Translations under genes and position numbers: made by a program
Assembly: GCF_002954405.1 (NCBI RefSeq)
Contig: NZ_MQWC01000004.1
Location: 862,670-926,669, forward strand
From: Salinibacter sp. 10B
GTDB taxonomy: Bacteria; Bacteroidota; Rhodothermia; Rhodothermales; Salinibacteraceae
Length of the DNA: 64,000 nt
Direction of reading: 5' to 3'
The notes under the pieces: model-generated
Database searches by the model: none
What the model saw: only the letters and a program-made list of their open reading frames with translations
Told to the model about the DNA's origin: nothing
Part shown: piece by piece, positions 38,486 through 47,281 of the stretch
Layout of the letters: each line of letters starts with the position of its first letter
Numbering within the stretch: the first letter of the stretch is position 1

Positions 38486-38920
38486 TCACTCCTTCGGCCA
38501 GGCATTCTCCTGGGGCAGATCGGCGTCGGGGGGCTGCAGGACAAGCTCGTCGGGTAGGTCGTTGACCTGATCGTCGGGATTGACGACAGACACGAGGGGC
38601 ATGGCGAGGGCGGTGAAGAACTTGCCCATCGCCGCGATGAGAAACTCCTGTTGGAGCTCGATCATGTCCTCTTCCAAGCGCCCGTCGTCGCGGACGTGCC
38701 CCTCGATGTCGAGATAAAACACGCGGGGCCAGTCCGGAAATTCCTCCTGTGCCTCCGACAACAACTCGAAGACGTCGTGGGCCGCCGTCTCAAAATCGTC
38801 TCCCTCCTCCACGATGTGGTACAGGGACACGGTGTTGTCGAAGTTCATGTGGATGCCGGGCGCATTCGGCTTGTCGTACTCCGGAATAAATTCCGGGGGG
38901 TCTTCGCTCGGGGGACTCAT
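38486..38920 (-). CDS. acidic hypothetical protein
   Basis: A 144-residue, very acidic soluble protein with no signal peptide. It opens MSPPSEDPPEFIPEYDKPN, has HMNFDNTVSLYHIVEEGDD, a helical segment FETAAHDVFELLSEAQEEF, and RVFYLDIEGHVRDDG. I recognise no family. It lies 83 bases downstream of the chorismate mutase on the same strand and could be in the same operon, under the same attenuator. The start at 38920 is the ATG before the regular sequence; the frame stays open upstream. Confidence 0.6.
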   Translation of the reverse strand: MSPPSEDPPEFIPEYDKPNAPGIHMNFDNTVSLYHIVEEGDDFETAAHDVFELLSEAQEEFPDWPRVFYLDIEGHVRDDGRLEEDMIELQQEFLIAAMGKFFTALAMPLVSVVNPDDQVNDLPDELVLQPPDADLPQENAWPKE

Positions 38921-39003
38921 GAAGCGGCGTCGTTGGTTGAAAAGAATGACGGCGCTTGAATGCACGCTCGGGGCGAGAGATTCCCTCGTCCCGGGACCGC
39001 CCC

Positions 39004-39363
39004 TCATGCATGGTCGCACCCGTTGGAAGACGCCGCCCCGTTGGAGGGAGAGGGCATCCGTTTCTCCGCCTCCGAATGCTCGCGCTGCTCCCGCTGGCGC
39101 CGTACCGAATGAGAAAGGATCTTCTCGTAGAGTCGACGGACGAGCTGGGGCGAAAGGTCATTTTCTTCAGCAATCGCCGCCACGTGGTCGAGGAGTTCGG
39201 CCTCTCGATCCGGATCCTTCACGTTATCCCCGTCTTCGGCTTTCATCTCGCAAATCTCATCGACGACCGCATAGCGTTCGGCCAGTAGCTCAACGAAGCG
39301 ACGGTCAATCTTGTCGATGCGATCTCGCGCCTCTTCGATCGGGGAGGAAGTCGTAGTGGACAT
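39004..39363 (-). CDS. chorismate mutase, AroQ class
   Basis: A 119-residue helical chorismate mutase, which converts chorismate to prephenate, the branch point to Phe and Tyr. The AroQ pattern is visible: IEEARDRIDKIDRRFVELLAERYAVVDEIC with the substrate-binding Arg (R14) and the R-R-F-V-E-L-L-x-x-R motif, then KD-P-x-R-E, and LVRRLYEKILSHSVRRQ. It is monofunctional; a Ser/Asn-rich, acidic tail follows. A leader ORF rich in Phe/Tyr codons and a terminator lie just upstream, suggesting control by attenuation. A hypothetical gene follows. Confidence 0.9.
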   Translation of the reverse strand: MSTTTSSPIEEARDRIDKIDRRFVELLAERYAVVDEICEMKAEDGDNVKDPDREAELLDHVAAIAEENDLSPQLVRRLYEKILSHSVRRQREQREHSEAEKRMPSPSNGAASSNGCDHA

Positions 39364-39437
39364 GGGCGGAATCTCCAGTTCGTGGGTAAGGAGTGTGGAG
39401 AAGCGTCCGCCGGAAACAACCCTCTACGGCCCATACG

Positions 39438-39477
39438 CAAAAACCCGCCGGAGCCGAGAGGCATCGGGCCGGCGGGT
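39438..39477 (-). terminator. leader terminator of chorismate mutase
   Basis: On the minus strand a 9-bp stem (39469-39477 with 39443-39451), with an inner CCGA/TCGG helix, is followed by TTTTTG. It lies 33 bases after the leader peptide stop and 75 bases before the chorismate mutase start. The 5' arm (CGCCGGCC, 39467-39474) can alternatively pair with GGCCGGCG inside the leader ORF (39519-39526). Confidence 0.82.
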
Positions 39478-39510
39478 CGCAGAAACAAAAGCGTGAGTGC
39501 TGAACGCGTC

Positions 39511-39651
39511 CTACGTATCGCCGGCCGGGAGATAAAAATAAAAATACGCGTAGCCAAAATAGGAAAAGGCAAACGCGTACAGTCCCCCTACGATCTCGAT
39601 GGACTCATCGAGCAGAGACGGCGCGGCAGATGTAGGGGTGAGTGCGTTCAT
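39511..39651 (-). CDS. aromatic-rich leader peptide of attenuator
   Basis: A 46-codon ORF that begins ATG at 39651 and ends TAG at 39511. Residues 24-41 read LYAFAFSYFGYAYFYFYL: 11 of the 16 residues Y25-Y40 are aromatic, five Phe (all TTT) and six Tyr. The codons after it (PAGDT, then stop) contain GGCCGGCG, which is complementary to the 5' arm of the downstream terminator. Stalling at Phe/Tyr codons would leave this segment free to form an antiterminator, while complete translation would cover it. This fits a pheL-like attenuator controlling chorismate mutase. It is longer than enterobacterial pheL (15 codons), and a small membrane protein cannot be excluded. Confidence 0.72.
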   Translation of the reverse strand: MNALTPTSAAPSLLDESIEIVGGLYAFAFSYFGYAYFYFYLPAGDT

Positions 39652-39758
39652 GACTGATCAGACGGTACGTATCGCCACCGTAGATGTCAACAAATCGAAC
39701 ACTTTACACAGAATGATCACAATTAGTCCAGCAGTCCGGCATGATGGAAGCGCTTTCC

Positions 39759-40121
39759 CTAATCTAAACCTTTTGATGTTCTTACAACAGGGTCTCCTTC
39801 ATGCTGATAGGCCTCCCGCATTGGACTGAAGACATCGACGATTTTGCAGTCGGTTCGGGCTCGACCTGAGTGCGGAACGTCCGACGGAATAAGTGCCAAG
39901 CGCCCGGGACGCAGCACGTCCGTCTCTCCATCGAGCGTGAGCTCAAATTCCCCCTCGACGACCATAGAGAACTGCTCGTGAGGATGAGAGTGCTCAGGAA
40001 CCGTTGCCCCGGCCTCCGCCGTCCAATTGACGACAGTCATATTTTCGGAGTGTACAAACGCACCGAGGAACCCCGGCATCTCCTCGGTTCGATCAAGAGC
40101 GTCTACGGAAAAGAACGGCAT
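39759..40121 (-). CDS. cupin-domain protein
   Basis: A 120-residue single-domain cupin. Motif 1 is GATVPEHSHPHEQFSMVVEGEFE (metal ligands H-H-H plus E) and motif 2 is PSDVPHSGRA. The expected four metal ligands are present, so it probably binds a divalent metal. Small cupins of this type may be isomerases, dioxygenases or ligand binders; the role here is unknown. The start is the ATG at 40121 (MPFFSVDALDRTEEM). It lies 108 bases upstream of the attenuator leader on the same strand. Confidence 0.85.
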   Translation of the reverse strand: MPFFSVDALDRTEEMPGFLGAFVHSENMTVVNWTAEAGATVPEHSHPHEQFSMVVEGEFELTLDGETDVLRPGRLALIPSDVPHSGRARTDCKIVDVFSPMREAYQHEGDPVVRTSKGLD

Positions 40122-40433
40122 GGGTGTGAAAGAACGATGGGAGAAAATACAGATTGAAGGGCTCCAAATCGTATCGTTCGTGGAGCCCGATCCCACGGAG
40201 CGACACTGAACATCCGTTTGCGCCTTGGCAAGATATGCGCACGATTTGGAAAACCCAATCCCTAGACTGCCGTACGTACAGGTCCGGTTTCTTGTATTCA
40301 AGGGCTCTGTTACGAAACTGAAGGCCGGGTTGCGCATTCGCTTTCTGACCTTCTCACATCAGGGATAGACGACCGGATGTGAGGCCTCAGGGCCTCCCCG
40401 TTCACTGCTTGTTGCCCAGTTGCTTTTTCCCGA
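40122..40433. other. divergent intergenic region
   Basis: 312 bases between the cupin gene (minus) and the CNNM/CorC gene (plus). I see no gene. A phrase GGGCTCTGTTACGAAACTGAAG-like (near 40303) resembles terminal sequences of some IS families, but with no partner end it is not called an element. Confidence 0.35.
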
Positions 40434-41648
40434 ATGGGCTTACTCCTCCTCTACGTTGCGCTGGCGCTTGGCGTCTCCTTCATGTGCTCCATCATGGAGG
40501 CCGTACTGTTGAGTGTGACGCCGTCGTACGTGGCCGCGCTGGAACGCGAGGGGAACGCGATGGGCGAACGACTCCACCAAATGAAGGACGACATCGATCG
40601 CCCCCTCTCCGCCATCCTGAGCCTCAACACAATAGCGCACACGGTGGGAGCAGCCGGAGCCGGGGCGCAGGCGGCTGTAGTCTTCGGAGAAGCGTACACG
40701 GGTATCATTGCGGCCATTCTTACCCTGTTGATCCTGGTGGTATCGGAAATCATCCCGAAAACGCTTGGGGCCGTGTATTGGAGAACCATCGCCCCTACTG
40801 TCGTGCGCCTTCTGGTGCCCACGATTATAGCGATGTGGCCCCTCGTAAAGCTGTCGCAGGGCCTGACGTACCTGCTGTCGCAGGACGAGGACGAGGCGGC
40901 CTTCAGTCGGGAAGAGTTTACCGCGATGGCCGAACTGGGAGAAGAGGAAGGGGTTTTCGAGGAGAAGGAGTCGCGCATCCTGCGCAACCTGTTCCGCTTC
41001 AACTCGCTGCGGGTCAAAGACGTGATGACGCCCCGCACGGTGGTCTTCGACCTGCCGGAGGACAAGACAATCGGGCAGGTTGTGGACGAACACGACGAGT
41101 TTCGCTTCTCCCGCATCCCGGTATACGAGGACGATCCCGACGACGTAACTGGCTACGTTCTGAAGGACGAAATGCTGCTCCGTGCCGCACAAGAGGAGCA
41201 CGACATTTACCTCGAAGAAATTGCTCGCGAGATTCTCGTTGTACGTGAGACGCTCCCGCTGCCCGATCTGCTGGAACGGCTTCTCGACCGGCTGGAGCAC
41301 ATTGCTCTGGTCGTAGACGAGTACGGCGGCGTGGCTGGCGTCGTGACGATGGAAGATGTCGTGGAAACCCTGCTTGGCCTCGAAATTGTCGACGAGGCAG
41401 ACTCGGTCGAAGACATGCAGGCACTGGCCCGGCAGCAGTGGTTCAAACGAGCGCGTGAGCTTGGGATGGTATCGGATGAAGCCTATGAGCGGGTCTCTGC
41501 CGCGAAGGACGCTCGGGGCGAAGAAGTGCCCGCCCCGGCCGATCTTCCTGGAGAGGAGGAATTCGCCAGCAAAGAATCAGACGCGTCCATGTCGTCCCCT
41601 CCCTCCCCATCGGAGTCCCGATCCGGTCCCTCCGGCGACCCCTCTTGA
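40434..41648 (+). CDS. CNNM/CorC-type transporter
   Basis: A 404-residue protein with an N-terminal DUF21 membrane domain (about 1-165; 3-4 helices, with LSLNTIAHTVGAAGAGAQAA and VSEIIPKTLG) and a CBS-domain pair (about 190-310, MTPRTVVFDLPEDKTIGQV, FSRIPVYEDDPDDVTGYVLKDEML, VVDEYGGVAGVVTMEDVVETLLG). This is the CNNM/CorC group linked to Mg2+ and Co2+ efflux. No CorC-HlyC C-terminal domain is seen; the tail (about 340-404) is acidic and Ser/Pro-rich. It lies 39 bases upstream of mpl. Confidence 0.9.
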   Translation: MGLLLLYVALALGVSFMCSIMEAVLLSVTPSYVAALEREGNAMGERLHQMKDDIDRPLSAILSLNTIAHTVGAAGAGAQAAVVFGEAYTGIIAAILTLLILVVSEIIPKTLGAVYWRTIAPTVVRLLVPTIIAMWPLVKLSQGLTYLLSQDEDEAAFSREEFTAMAELGEEEGVFEEKESRILRNLFRFNSLRVKDVMTPRTVVFDLPEDKTIGQVVDEHDEFRFSRIPVYEDDPDDVTGYVLKDEMLLRAAQEEHDIYLEEIAREILVVRETLPLPDLLERLLDRLEHIALVVDEYGGVAGVVTMEDVVETLLGLEIVDEADSVEDMQALARQQWFKRARELGMVSDEAYERVSAAKDARGEEVPAPADLPGEEEFASKESDASMSSPPSPSESRSGPSGDPS

Positions 41649-41687
41649 ATCCACGGCTGTTCTTTTCTCGTCCCGTCCGGTCCTCGC

Positions 41688-43178
41688 ATGCCCCTTTCGG
41701 TCGACGCCCTCCCCGACGCGCACTTGCGACGGTTTGATCGTCCTTCCGTCCCTGCCCCCGATAGCCTCGAAGATGTCTACCTCATCGGAATCTGCGGGAC
41801 CGGCATGGGGGCTCTGGCGGGACTCTTTAAGCAGGCCGGCTACGACGTGCGCGGAGCCGACGATGGGGTGTATCCGCCCATGAGCACCCACCTCGCCGAG
41901 CAGAATATTCCGGTGCTCGATGGCTACGACCCCGCCCACCTCGATCCACCGCCCGACCTCACAGTCGTGGGCAATGCCTGCACGCCCACACACCCAGAGG
42001 CTGCGTACGCACGGGAGCATCGACTCGTCCAGCAGTCCTTTCCGGAAGCACTGGCCCACTGCTTCCTCACCGAACGGCGACATCCGCTCGTCGTGACGGG
42101 AACCCACGGGAAAACGACAACGACCGGCCTGCTCATCCACCTGCTCCGTCATGCCGGCATTGACCCTGGATACCTCGTCGGGGGCGTACAACAAGGCGAA
42201 GGGGGCAGCTACGCCCTGGGCAGCGATGCCCCATTCGTCCTGGAGGGGGACGAGTACGACAGCGCTTATTTCGACAAGCGGCCGAAGTTCATGCACTATC
42301 GGCCGCGGCACGCGATTGTCACGTCCGTCGAGTTCGACCACGCCGACATCTTTGCCGACGAGGACGACTACCGAAGTGCTTTTGAGTCGTTCGTCGGGTT
42401 GCTCGATGCGGACGGCCTACTGGCCCTCTGTGGCGACGACCCGGCGGTCCGGGCGCTTGCCCATCATACAAACGCGACGGTTCGCACTTACGGTCTGAAT
42501 GCAGACAACGATATTCGTGCAACGGACCTTCGGGCCACCCCGGAGGGCCAGACATTTGCCCTCCACCTCGGAGGAAAGCGACGCGACGTGACATTGCCGA
42601 TGCATGGACGTCACAACGTGCAGAATGCCCTGGCAGCTGCCCTTCTCGCCCATCAAGAGGGCCTCTCCCTTTCCGAAATTACCGACGGTCTTGCGTCGTT
42701 TGACGGCATGAAACGACGACAGGAAGTGCGGGGCTGCCCCCACAACATTCTCGTGATCGACGACTTTGCCCACCACCCTACCGCCGTACAGGCGACCCTG
42801 GAAGCCGTGCGGGCCGCCCATCCGGAGCGGCGTCTGGTTGCCGCGTTCGAGCCACGCTCCAACTCCAGCCGACGCAAGATCTTCGAGACGGCGTACGGAA
42901 ACGCCTTCGATTCCGCAGACCGGGTCTTCCTAAAAACCCCCCCGGTGCGCCACAACGACACGGAGGCGAAGATGCTCGATCCAGAAACCGTCGTTCAGAT
43001 GATCCAGGACCGGGGACCGTCTGCCACAGCGTTCGATGACGTGGATGCTATGCTTCCCGCCCTCGCAGATGCCCTCCAACCCGGCGATGTGGCCCTTCTC
43101 ATGAGCAACGGCAGCTTCGACGGCCTCCATGAGCGCCTGCTTTCGACACTGGAGGGCATGCCTTCCCCGATCGAATGA
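41688..43178 (+). CDS. mpl: murein peptide ligase Mpl
   Basis: Mpl joins recycled L-Ala-gamma-D-Glu-meso-DAP tripeptide to UDP-MurNAc. The 496 residues have the Mur-ligase plan: N-terminal YLIGICGTGMGALAGLFKQAGYDVRGAD, ATP loop VVTGTHGKTTTTG (about 138-150), the Mpl-specific EGDEYDSAYFDKRPKF and EFDHADIF, the HNVQNALAA segment, DDFAHHPTAVQATL and FEPRSNSSRRKIF. The EYDSAYFDKRPKF stretch distinguishes Mpl from MurC. It points to cell-wall recycling. The gene follows the CorC-like gene closely. Confidence 0.95.
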   Translation: MPLSVDALPDAHLRRFDRPSVPAPDSLEDVYLIGICGTGMGALAGLFKQAGYDVRGADDGVYPPMSTHLAEQNIPVLDGYDPAHLDPPPDLTVVGNACTPTHPEAAYAREHRLVQQSFPEALAHCFLTERRHPLVVTGTHGKTTTTGLLIHLLRHAGIDPGYLVGGVQQGEGGSYALGSDAPFVLEGDEYDSAYFDKRPKFMHYRPRHAIVTSVEFDHADIFADEDDYRSAFESFVGLLDADGLLALCGDDPAVRALAHHTNATVRTYGLNADNDIRATDLRATPEGQTFALHLGGKRRDVTLPMHGRHNVQNALAAALLAHQEGLSLSEITDGLASFDGMKRRQEVRGCPHNILVIDDFAHHPTAVQATLEAVRAAHPERRLVAAFEPRSNSSRRKIFETAYGNAFDSADRVFLKTPPVRHNDTEAKMLDPETVVQMIQDRGPSATAFDDVDAMLPALADALQPGDVALLMSNGSFDGLHERLLSTLEGMPSPIE

Positions 43179-43265
43179 GACGGACCCCGTCTCTCCGAAC
43201 TGCCCCCGCCCCCAACAGGGTCGTCGTCCCTGCCCCGATGCACTTGGGCCTGCGCTGACGTAATC

Positions 43266-45962
43266 TCAGGGATAGAGACTCGCAGCCGCCCAGACGGAAC
43301 CGTCAGTCGCTCCCTCACTGGAGGGCTCCCCTTCCGACCCATCGTACCGAGGATCGTCTATGCCCGTGAGATACTCTCGGGCCTGGGCCCAGCTCTGAAT
43401 GTGCAGATTAAAGAGTTGCCGTCCCACCTGTCCGGCTCCCTGCCCGCTCGAATCATCGAGAAGAGGCAACAGCGCCCGTCGGACTCGGTACTCGACGAGA
43501 TTATCAACAAACTCCACAGCACTATCGCGGAGCACAGGATTCTCGCTCGTGAGTCCGAGATACGCATCATAAAGATCGCGCTGATCGTATCGCAGCCCCA
43601 GTAGGCGAAAGATGGCCTCCAGCGTCTCATCCCGCCAGGCTACCAGTTGCTGCTCGGACACGGGCGTGCCCCCCGACTCAGAGGGAGCAGTCCCGAGCCG
43701 GCGCATTTGTTGGAAGGCGGCAAAGCGTTCGATCTCAATCTCAAGGACCGAGTCGATTCGATCCGGATCCACGTCAACGGCTCCGGAGGCCTGCATCGTG
43801 CTAAGCGCCCGGATCGTAGCGTGTCGAAGGGGAACGCAGAGTCCCGACAAGCTTCGCACGAGAAGGCGCCCCCCGAGCTGACTTGGACGGGCCGCAAAAA
43901 TCGGCGGGATGCCCAGGCGCGTGCGAAGAGACAAAGTTTCGTCCCGCAGGTGATCGTAGAGCGTGCCCAGAATGGGGGTCCCGAAAGACGCGAGTGCTTT
44001 TTGGGCCGAGGACGCGAACGCGTCATCTCCAAGGCGCCGAACCAGCATGGGTACAAATGCGCGTCGTTGGCCCCGCCCCACTGCCCGAATTGCCGCTCGA
44101 ACCACGGAGGGCGCCTCGTCGTGCAGAAGGGGATGCAAGAGTTCGTCCCGGTAGGAGCGGTCGAGAACCCCAAGGATGCGAGCCACCTGTGTTCGAATTT
44201 CCCGGCCCTGCTCTCCCTCCGTGTTTACGAGGCGACGAAGCAGCGACTCCGATACAAGTCGGTACTCCTCTAAGCCCCCCTCCTCCGCAATAAGGGCCAC
44301 GGCCGCGGCCTGAATTTGAGGATCGTCGTGGTCGAGGGCCTCTTGGAGACGTTCGAGGTGGTTGTCGGTGAGCTGGCAGTACAGGTATCGCGCCGCTTCC
44401 AGCTGCACGTCCGGATCTGGATCCCGAAGGGCCATCGCCACGGATTCGCTAACCTCGGCCACCTCCCGTACCCGGAGGACTCGAATCGTCTGGGCACGAA
44501 CGGCCGGCGTGGGATGGTCGAGCAGACAGAGCAACGCATCGACGGGAACGGGCCTTGCCCCCTCCTCCAGGAGGTCCAGGGCCCAACGAACCTCTCCCTC
44601 CGCCTGACTGCACAATGCCTCCAGCACGTCCTCATCCGTCTCTTGCTCCTCCCATTCGTCATCCGTCTCCTGCTCTTGCTCACGGAGCTTTGTCCGAAAC
44701 TGATCGACGTAGGTTTGCTGAACGCCGTACGTCAATACGCCCCACACCGCAATGAGTCCCAGCGTCCCGATACTTAGCATTTGGATGCCCATTCCAGCCC
44801 CGTATGCCCCCACAAGTAGGATGAGTCCCCCCAGTCCCTGCGCCCCCTGATCGACGAAAAGATCCACGAACACCTTCACGCGCTTCTTCTTCTCCAGCGG
44901 CACCGGCACAAACAGAAGCTCCCGCCCCGTCTTGTCGACCGAATGCTTGAAGCTCTGCCCTGCCCCCCGCAGAAAGACTCCCGCCACAAGGCCCGGCATC
45001 ACGAGCATCCCCACCGTTCCAACCGCAAGAATCGCAGGCAGTACGGACAATGCTCCTTGAATTCCGACCATGCGCATGAGCCGAGGCACAAGAGCAAACT
45101 GTACGACGAGTGCCACAATGCTCACCCGCCCGTAAAAGTGCCCCATAAATGTCGTGAGGGCCTCCTCCGACGCAAACGCCCGGGCCGCCACCGTCTTGAA
45201 CTGGTAGTCGACCAGCGTCGTCACCACAACCATGAGCGTGAGAATCCCGATGATGAACTGGATATGTCGGGAGTTTGATATGATCGAGAGGGCCCCGGAT
45301 GCCTCCGCTGATGTCTCGGAGGGGTCGGCCGTACGTTGCTCTCCCGCCGTGCGTCCCTGCTCATGGGCGAGCTGCCGGCCCCAAATGCTCACCCCGGTCG
45401 CGCCCATCAGAACGCCCCCCGCGCCCAAAAGCAAATTCTCGCTTGCGACGTCAATCACATTTACCAAAAGACCCGTCAACTCGCCTCCCGCAATGGCCCC
45501 GAGGATGGCCCCGGCACTGAGCAGCGGAAAGATGCGCTTGGCCTGTGAGGCTGTGAAGATCGCATTGGCCACCAGCCAAAACTGCGAGGTGACGAGAAGC
45601 CCGTAGATGCTGACCCAGGCGTAGAGCAGATACGCCACCCACTCTCCCGCCACAGCCATACCCCCACGAAGAGCGACCAGGCTGACCACCAGCAAAAGCG
45701 AACCGCCATCCACGAGAGGGCCGATCGTCAGTCGGCGTCCGGCGCGGGTGTGCAGAAATGCAACCGGCATCACCACCACCGTCGTAAGAATAAAAACGAA
45801 GGGAAGCTCCGCAGCTCCTCGCATCGAGAGAAAAAGACTATCCCGCACCGGCTTCAGGAGATAAAGCGAGACGAGAAGCAGAAAATGATAAAGGGCCATC
45901 AGGATGGCCACGGTACGCTCCTCGGTCCGCAATCCAAAAATGGAGCCCAAAAGCCGTCCCAT
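43266..45962 (-). CDS. NTT/MFS-type transporter with HEAT repeats
   Basis: An 898-residue fusion. Residues 1-about 410 form about 12 membrane helices with the NTP/NDP-exchanger (NTT, ADP/ATP translocase-like) look: YLLKPVRDSLFLSMRGAAELPFVF, IWGRQLAHEQGR and SFKHSVDKTGRELLFVPVPLEKKKRVKVFVDLFVDQGAQGLGGL. Residues from about 425 are acidic, and about 450-700 hold HEAT-like helical repeats (HPTPAVRAQTIRVLR, DPDPDVQLEAARYL, HDDPQIQAAAVALI). Similar NTT-HEAT proteins occur in Bacteroidota; the substrate is unknown and the repeats may act as a regulatory or docking module. I started at ATG 45962 (MGRLLGSIFGL). Confidence 0.85.
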   Translation of the reverse strand: MGRLLGSIFGLRTEERTVAILMALYHFLLLVSLYLLKPVRDSLFLSMRGAAELPFVFILTTVVVMPVAFLHTRAGRRLTIGPLVDGGSLLLVVSLVALRGGMAVAGEWVAYLLYAWVSIYGLLVTSQFWLVANAIFTASQAKRIFPLLSAGAILGAIAGGELTGLLVNVIDVASENLLLGAGGVLMGATGVSIWGRQLAHEQGRTAGEQRTADPSETSAEASGALSIISNSRHIQFIIGILTLMVVVTTLVDYQFKTVAARAFASEEALTTFMGHFYGRVSIVALVVQFALVPRLMRMVGIQGALSVLPAILAVGTVGMLVMPGLVAGVFLRGAGQSFKHSVDKTGRELLFVPVPLEKKKRVKVFVDLFVDQGAQGLGGLILLVGAYGAGMGIQMLSIGTLGLIAVWGVLTYGVQQTYVDQFRTKLREQEQETDDEWEEQETDEDVLEALCSQAEGEVRWALDLLEEGARPVPVDALLCLLDHPTPAVRAQTIRVLRVREVAEVSESVAMALRDPDPDVQLEAARYLYCQLTDNHLERLQEALDHDDPQIQAAAVALIAEEGGLEEYRLVSESLLRRLVNTEGEQGREIRTQVARILGVLDRSYRDELLHPLLHDEAPSVVRAAIRAVGRGQRRAFVPMLVRRLGDDAFASSAQKALASFGTPILGTLYDHLRDETLSLRTRLGIPPIFAARPSQLGGRLLVRSLSGLCVPLRHATIRALSTMQASGAVDVDPDRIDSVLEIEIERFAAFQQMRRLGTAPSESGGTPVSEQQLVAWRDETLEAIFRLLGLRYDQRDLYDAYLGLTSENPVLRDSAVEFVDNLVEYRVRRALLPLLDDSSGQGAGQVGRQLFNLHIQSWAQAREYLTGIDDPRYDGSEGEPSSEGATDGSVWAAASLYP

Positions 45963-46402
45963 GTGCAAGAATCTAAGAGACTGGTATGTTGATCTTTGCC
46001 CGTAGTACGAGTGGGACGTTTGTACGTCAGCACGGGTGCGCGCCCTCCCTGATTCGCCGGCGCGCCGACGGCCCTTCTTCCCAATAACCGTCACCTGATC
46101 GGAATGAAGGCGATCTCTCCCTGCCGTCAAACATTGGGGCGATTCTACCAAATACCGGTCGAGGGGGTCCCCGTCTTTCCGAAGAAGTGCCCTGTCGCAG
46201 CCCACTTCGCCCCACCCACACGGCCCTGGAAACGTCAATTGGGGCTCACGGCCCGACACGCATCGCCCTGCACGTATTTGGAGAGCTGGATGCGAATGAA
46301 CCGAGATCCACTTCCAAGAAAATGGGCATCGATATTGCAGGACTCATTCGTAGGACCTATATTAACGTGGACTTCACCCTTACAGAAAAAGTCGCTCAGT
46401 CG
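45963..46402. other. divergent intergenic region
   Basis: 440 bases between the transporter gene (minus) and the PAP2 gene (plus). Frames read through parts of it, but their composition does not look coding. A candidate plus-strand promoter is listed separately. Confidence 0.4.
46335..46363 (+). promoter_or_regulatory. candidate promoter of PAP2 gene
   Basis: TTGCAG (46335-46340) and TATATT (46358-46363) are separated by 17 bases, close to a sigma-70-type promoter, 40 bases upstream of the ATG at 46403. The -10 box matches 5 of 6 consensus bases. This genome's promoter consensus is unknown, so confidence is modest. Confidence 0.35.
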
Positions 46403-47278
46403 ATGACGTGCATACTCCATCGATGGATCTGCTGCATTGTGTTCACAGTCCTGGGGGGAACGGTGGTTTGCGCACCTCCCGTCTGTGCCCAAGCCCCCTC
46501 TTCCCAGCCTTCGCCCAATGAGCCCCCCAGCGTCTCGGGACGTTGGGTCCCCTCGTTCCGCAGCATGGGCCAAAACGCCCTCGACATTGCGGAGGCCCCA
46601 TTCGAGCTCTCCACCTCCCAGACTCTCCTTACACTAGGGAGCACGGGCCTGGTATTGAGTGCGGTCTCCACCCTCGACCGGCCCGTCTACGACCAGCTCC
46701 ACGCCCAGCCCGGGCGTTCCGCCGCCCTGACCGGCCCCCTCGCTGCCCCGGGGCGCTGGTATGATCGTGCCGACCCCGACCGCGTCATCATGGGCACCGC
46801 TGGTCTTCTGGCCGCCAGTGGCCTCGTCCTACGCCGCCGAGCCTGGACGCGCACGTCCGTTCGTCTTGTCGAGGCCATCGTGTACACGAAACTGGTCACC
46901 GGCCTCGCGAAAAGTGTACTGAACCGCTCTCGTCCCTTTGCAACACCGCATCCATTCGCAGCCACCCCTGGGGCATTCGACAGTGATCACGAACAGCTCT
47001 CCATGCCGTCCGGGCACACCGCCCGCGCCTTCGCTGCCGCCTCAGTTTTGGCTCATCAGGCCGGCCGGTGGTACGTATCGGTGCCCGCATACGGCATCGC
47101 CACCTCCGTAGCCCTGGAACGGGTCCGCAGTGGCGACCACTGGATGACGGACGTGATGGTGGGGGGCGCACTCGGCTACCTCATCGGCCGCTCCGTCTCT
47201 TCCTCTTCCGGTCCCGATGAGGTCACGTACGCCCCGATCCTCGGAACCAAGCGCGTGGGGCTCTCGGTCCGCTTCTAA
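46403..47278 (+). CDS. PAP2-family phosphatase
   Basis: A 291-residue exported or membrane-bound phosphatidic acid phosphatase type 2 protein. It has an N-terminal signal (ending VCAQAPSSQ). The three PAP2 motifs are visible: KSVLNRSRPF (motif 1, K-x6-RP), PSGHTARAFA (motif 2) and ALERVRSGDHWMTDVMVGG (motif 3, SR-x5-H-x3-D form). Such enzymes remove phosphate from lipid phosphates or undecaprenyl pyrophosphate. The helices between motifs are few, as in periplasmic forms. The start is the ATG before the signal peptide. A convergent SDR gene starts 3 bases from its stop. Confidence 0.9.
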   Translation: MTCILHRWICCIVFTVLGGTVVCAPPVCAQAPSSQPSPNEPPSVSGRWVPSFRSMGQNALDIAEAPFELSTSQTLLTLGSTGLVLSAVSTLDRPVYDQLHAQPGRSAALTGPLAAPGRWYDRADPDRVIMGTAGLLAASGLVLRRRAWTRTSVRLVEAIVYTKLVTGLAKSVLNRSRPFATPHPFAATPGAFDSDHEQLSMPSGHTARAFAAASVLAHQAGRWYVSVPAYGIATSVALERVRSGDHWMTDVMVGGALGYLIGRSVSSSSGPDEVTYAPILGTKRVGLSVRF

Positions 47279-47281
47279 CGG

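Noticed and set aside
39662-39690. TTGACA with a TACCGT at 17-base spacing upstream of the leader peptide
   Set aside because: The -10 box is weak and would leave almost no 5' leader before the ATG at 39651, so it was not called a promoter.
40290-40330. IS-end-like phrase GGGCTCTGTTACGAAACTG
   Set aside because: No second end, transposase or target duplication nearby; could be chance.
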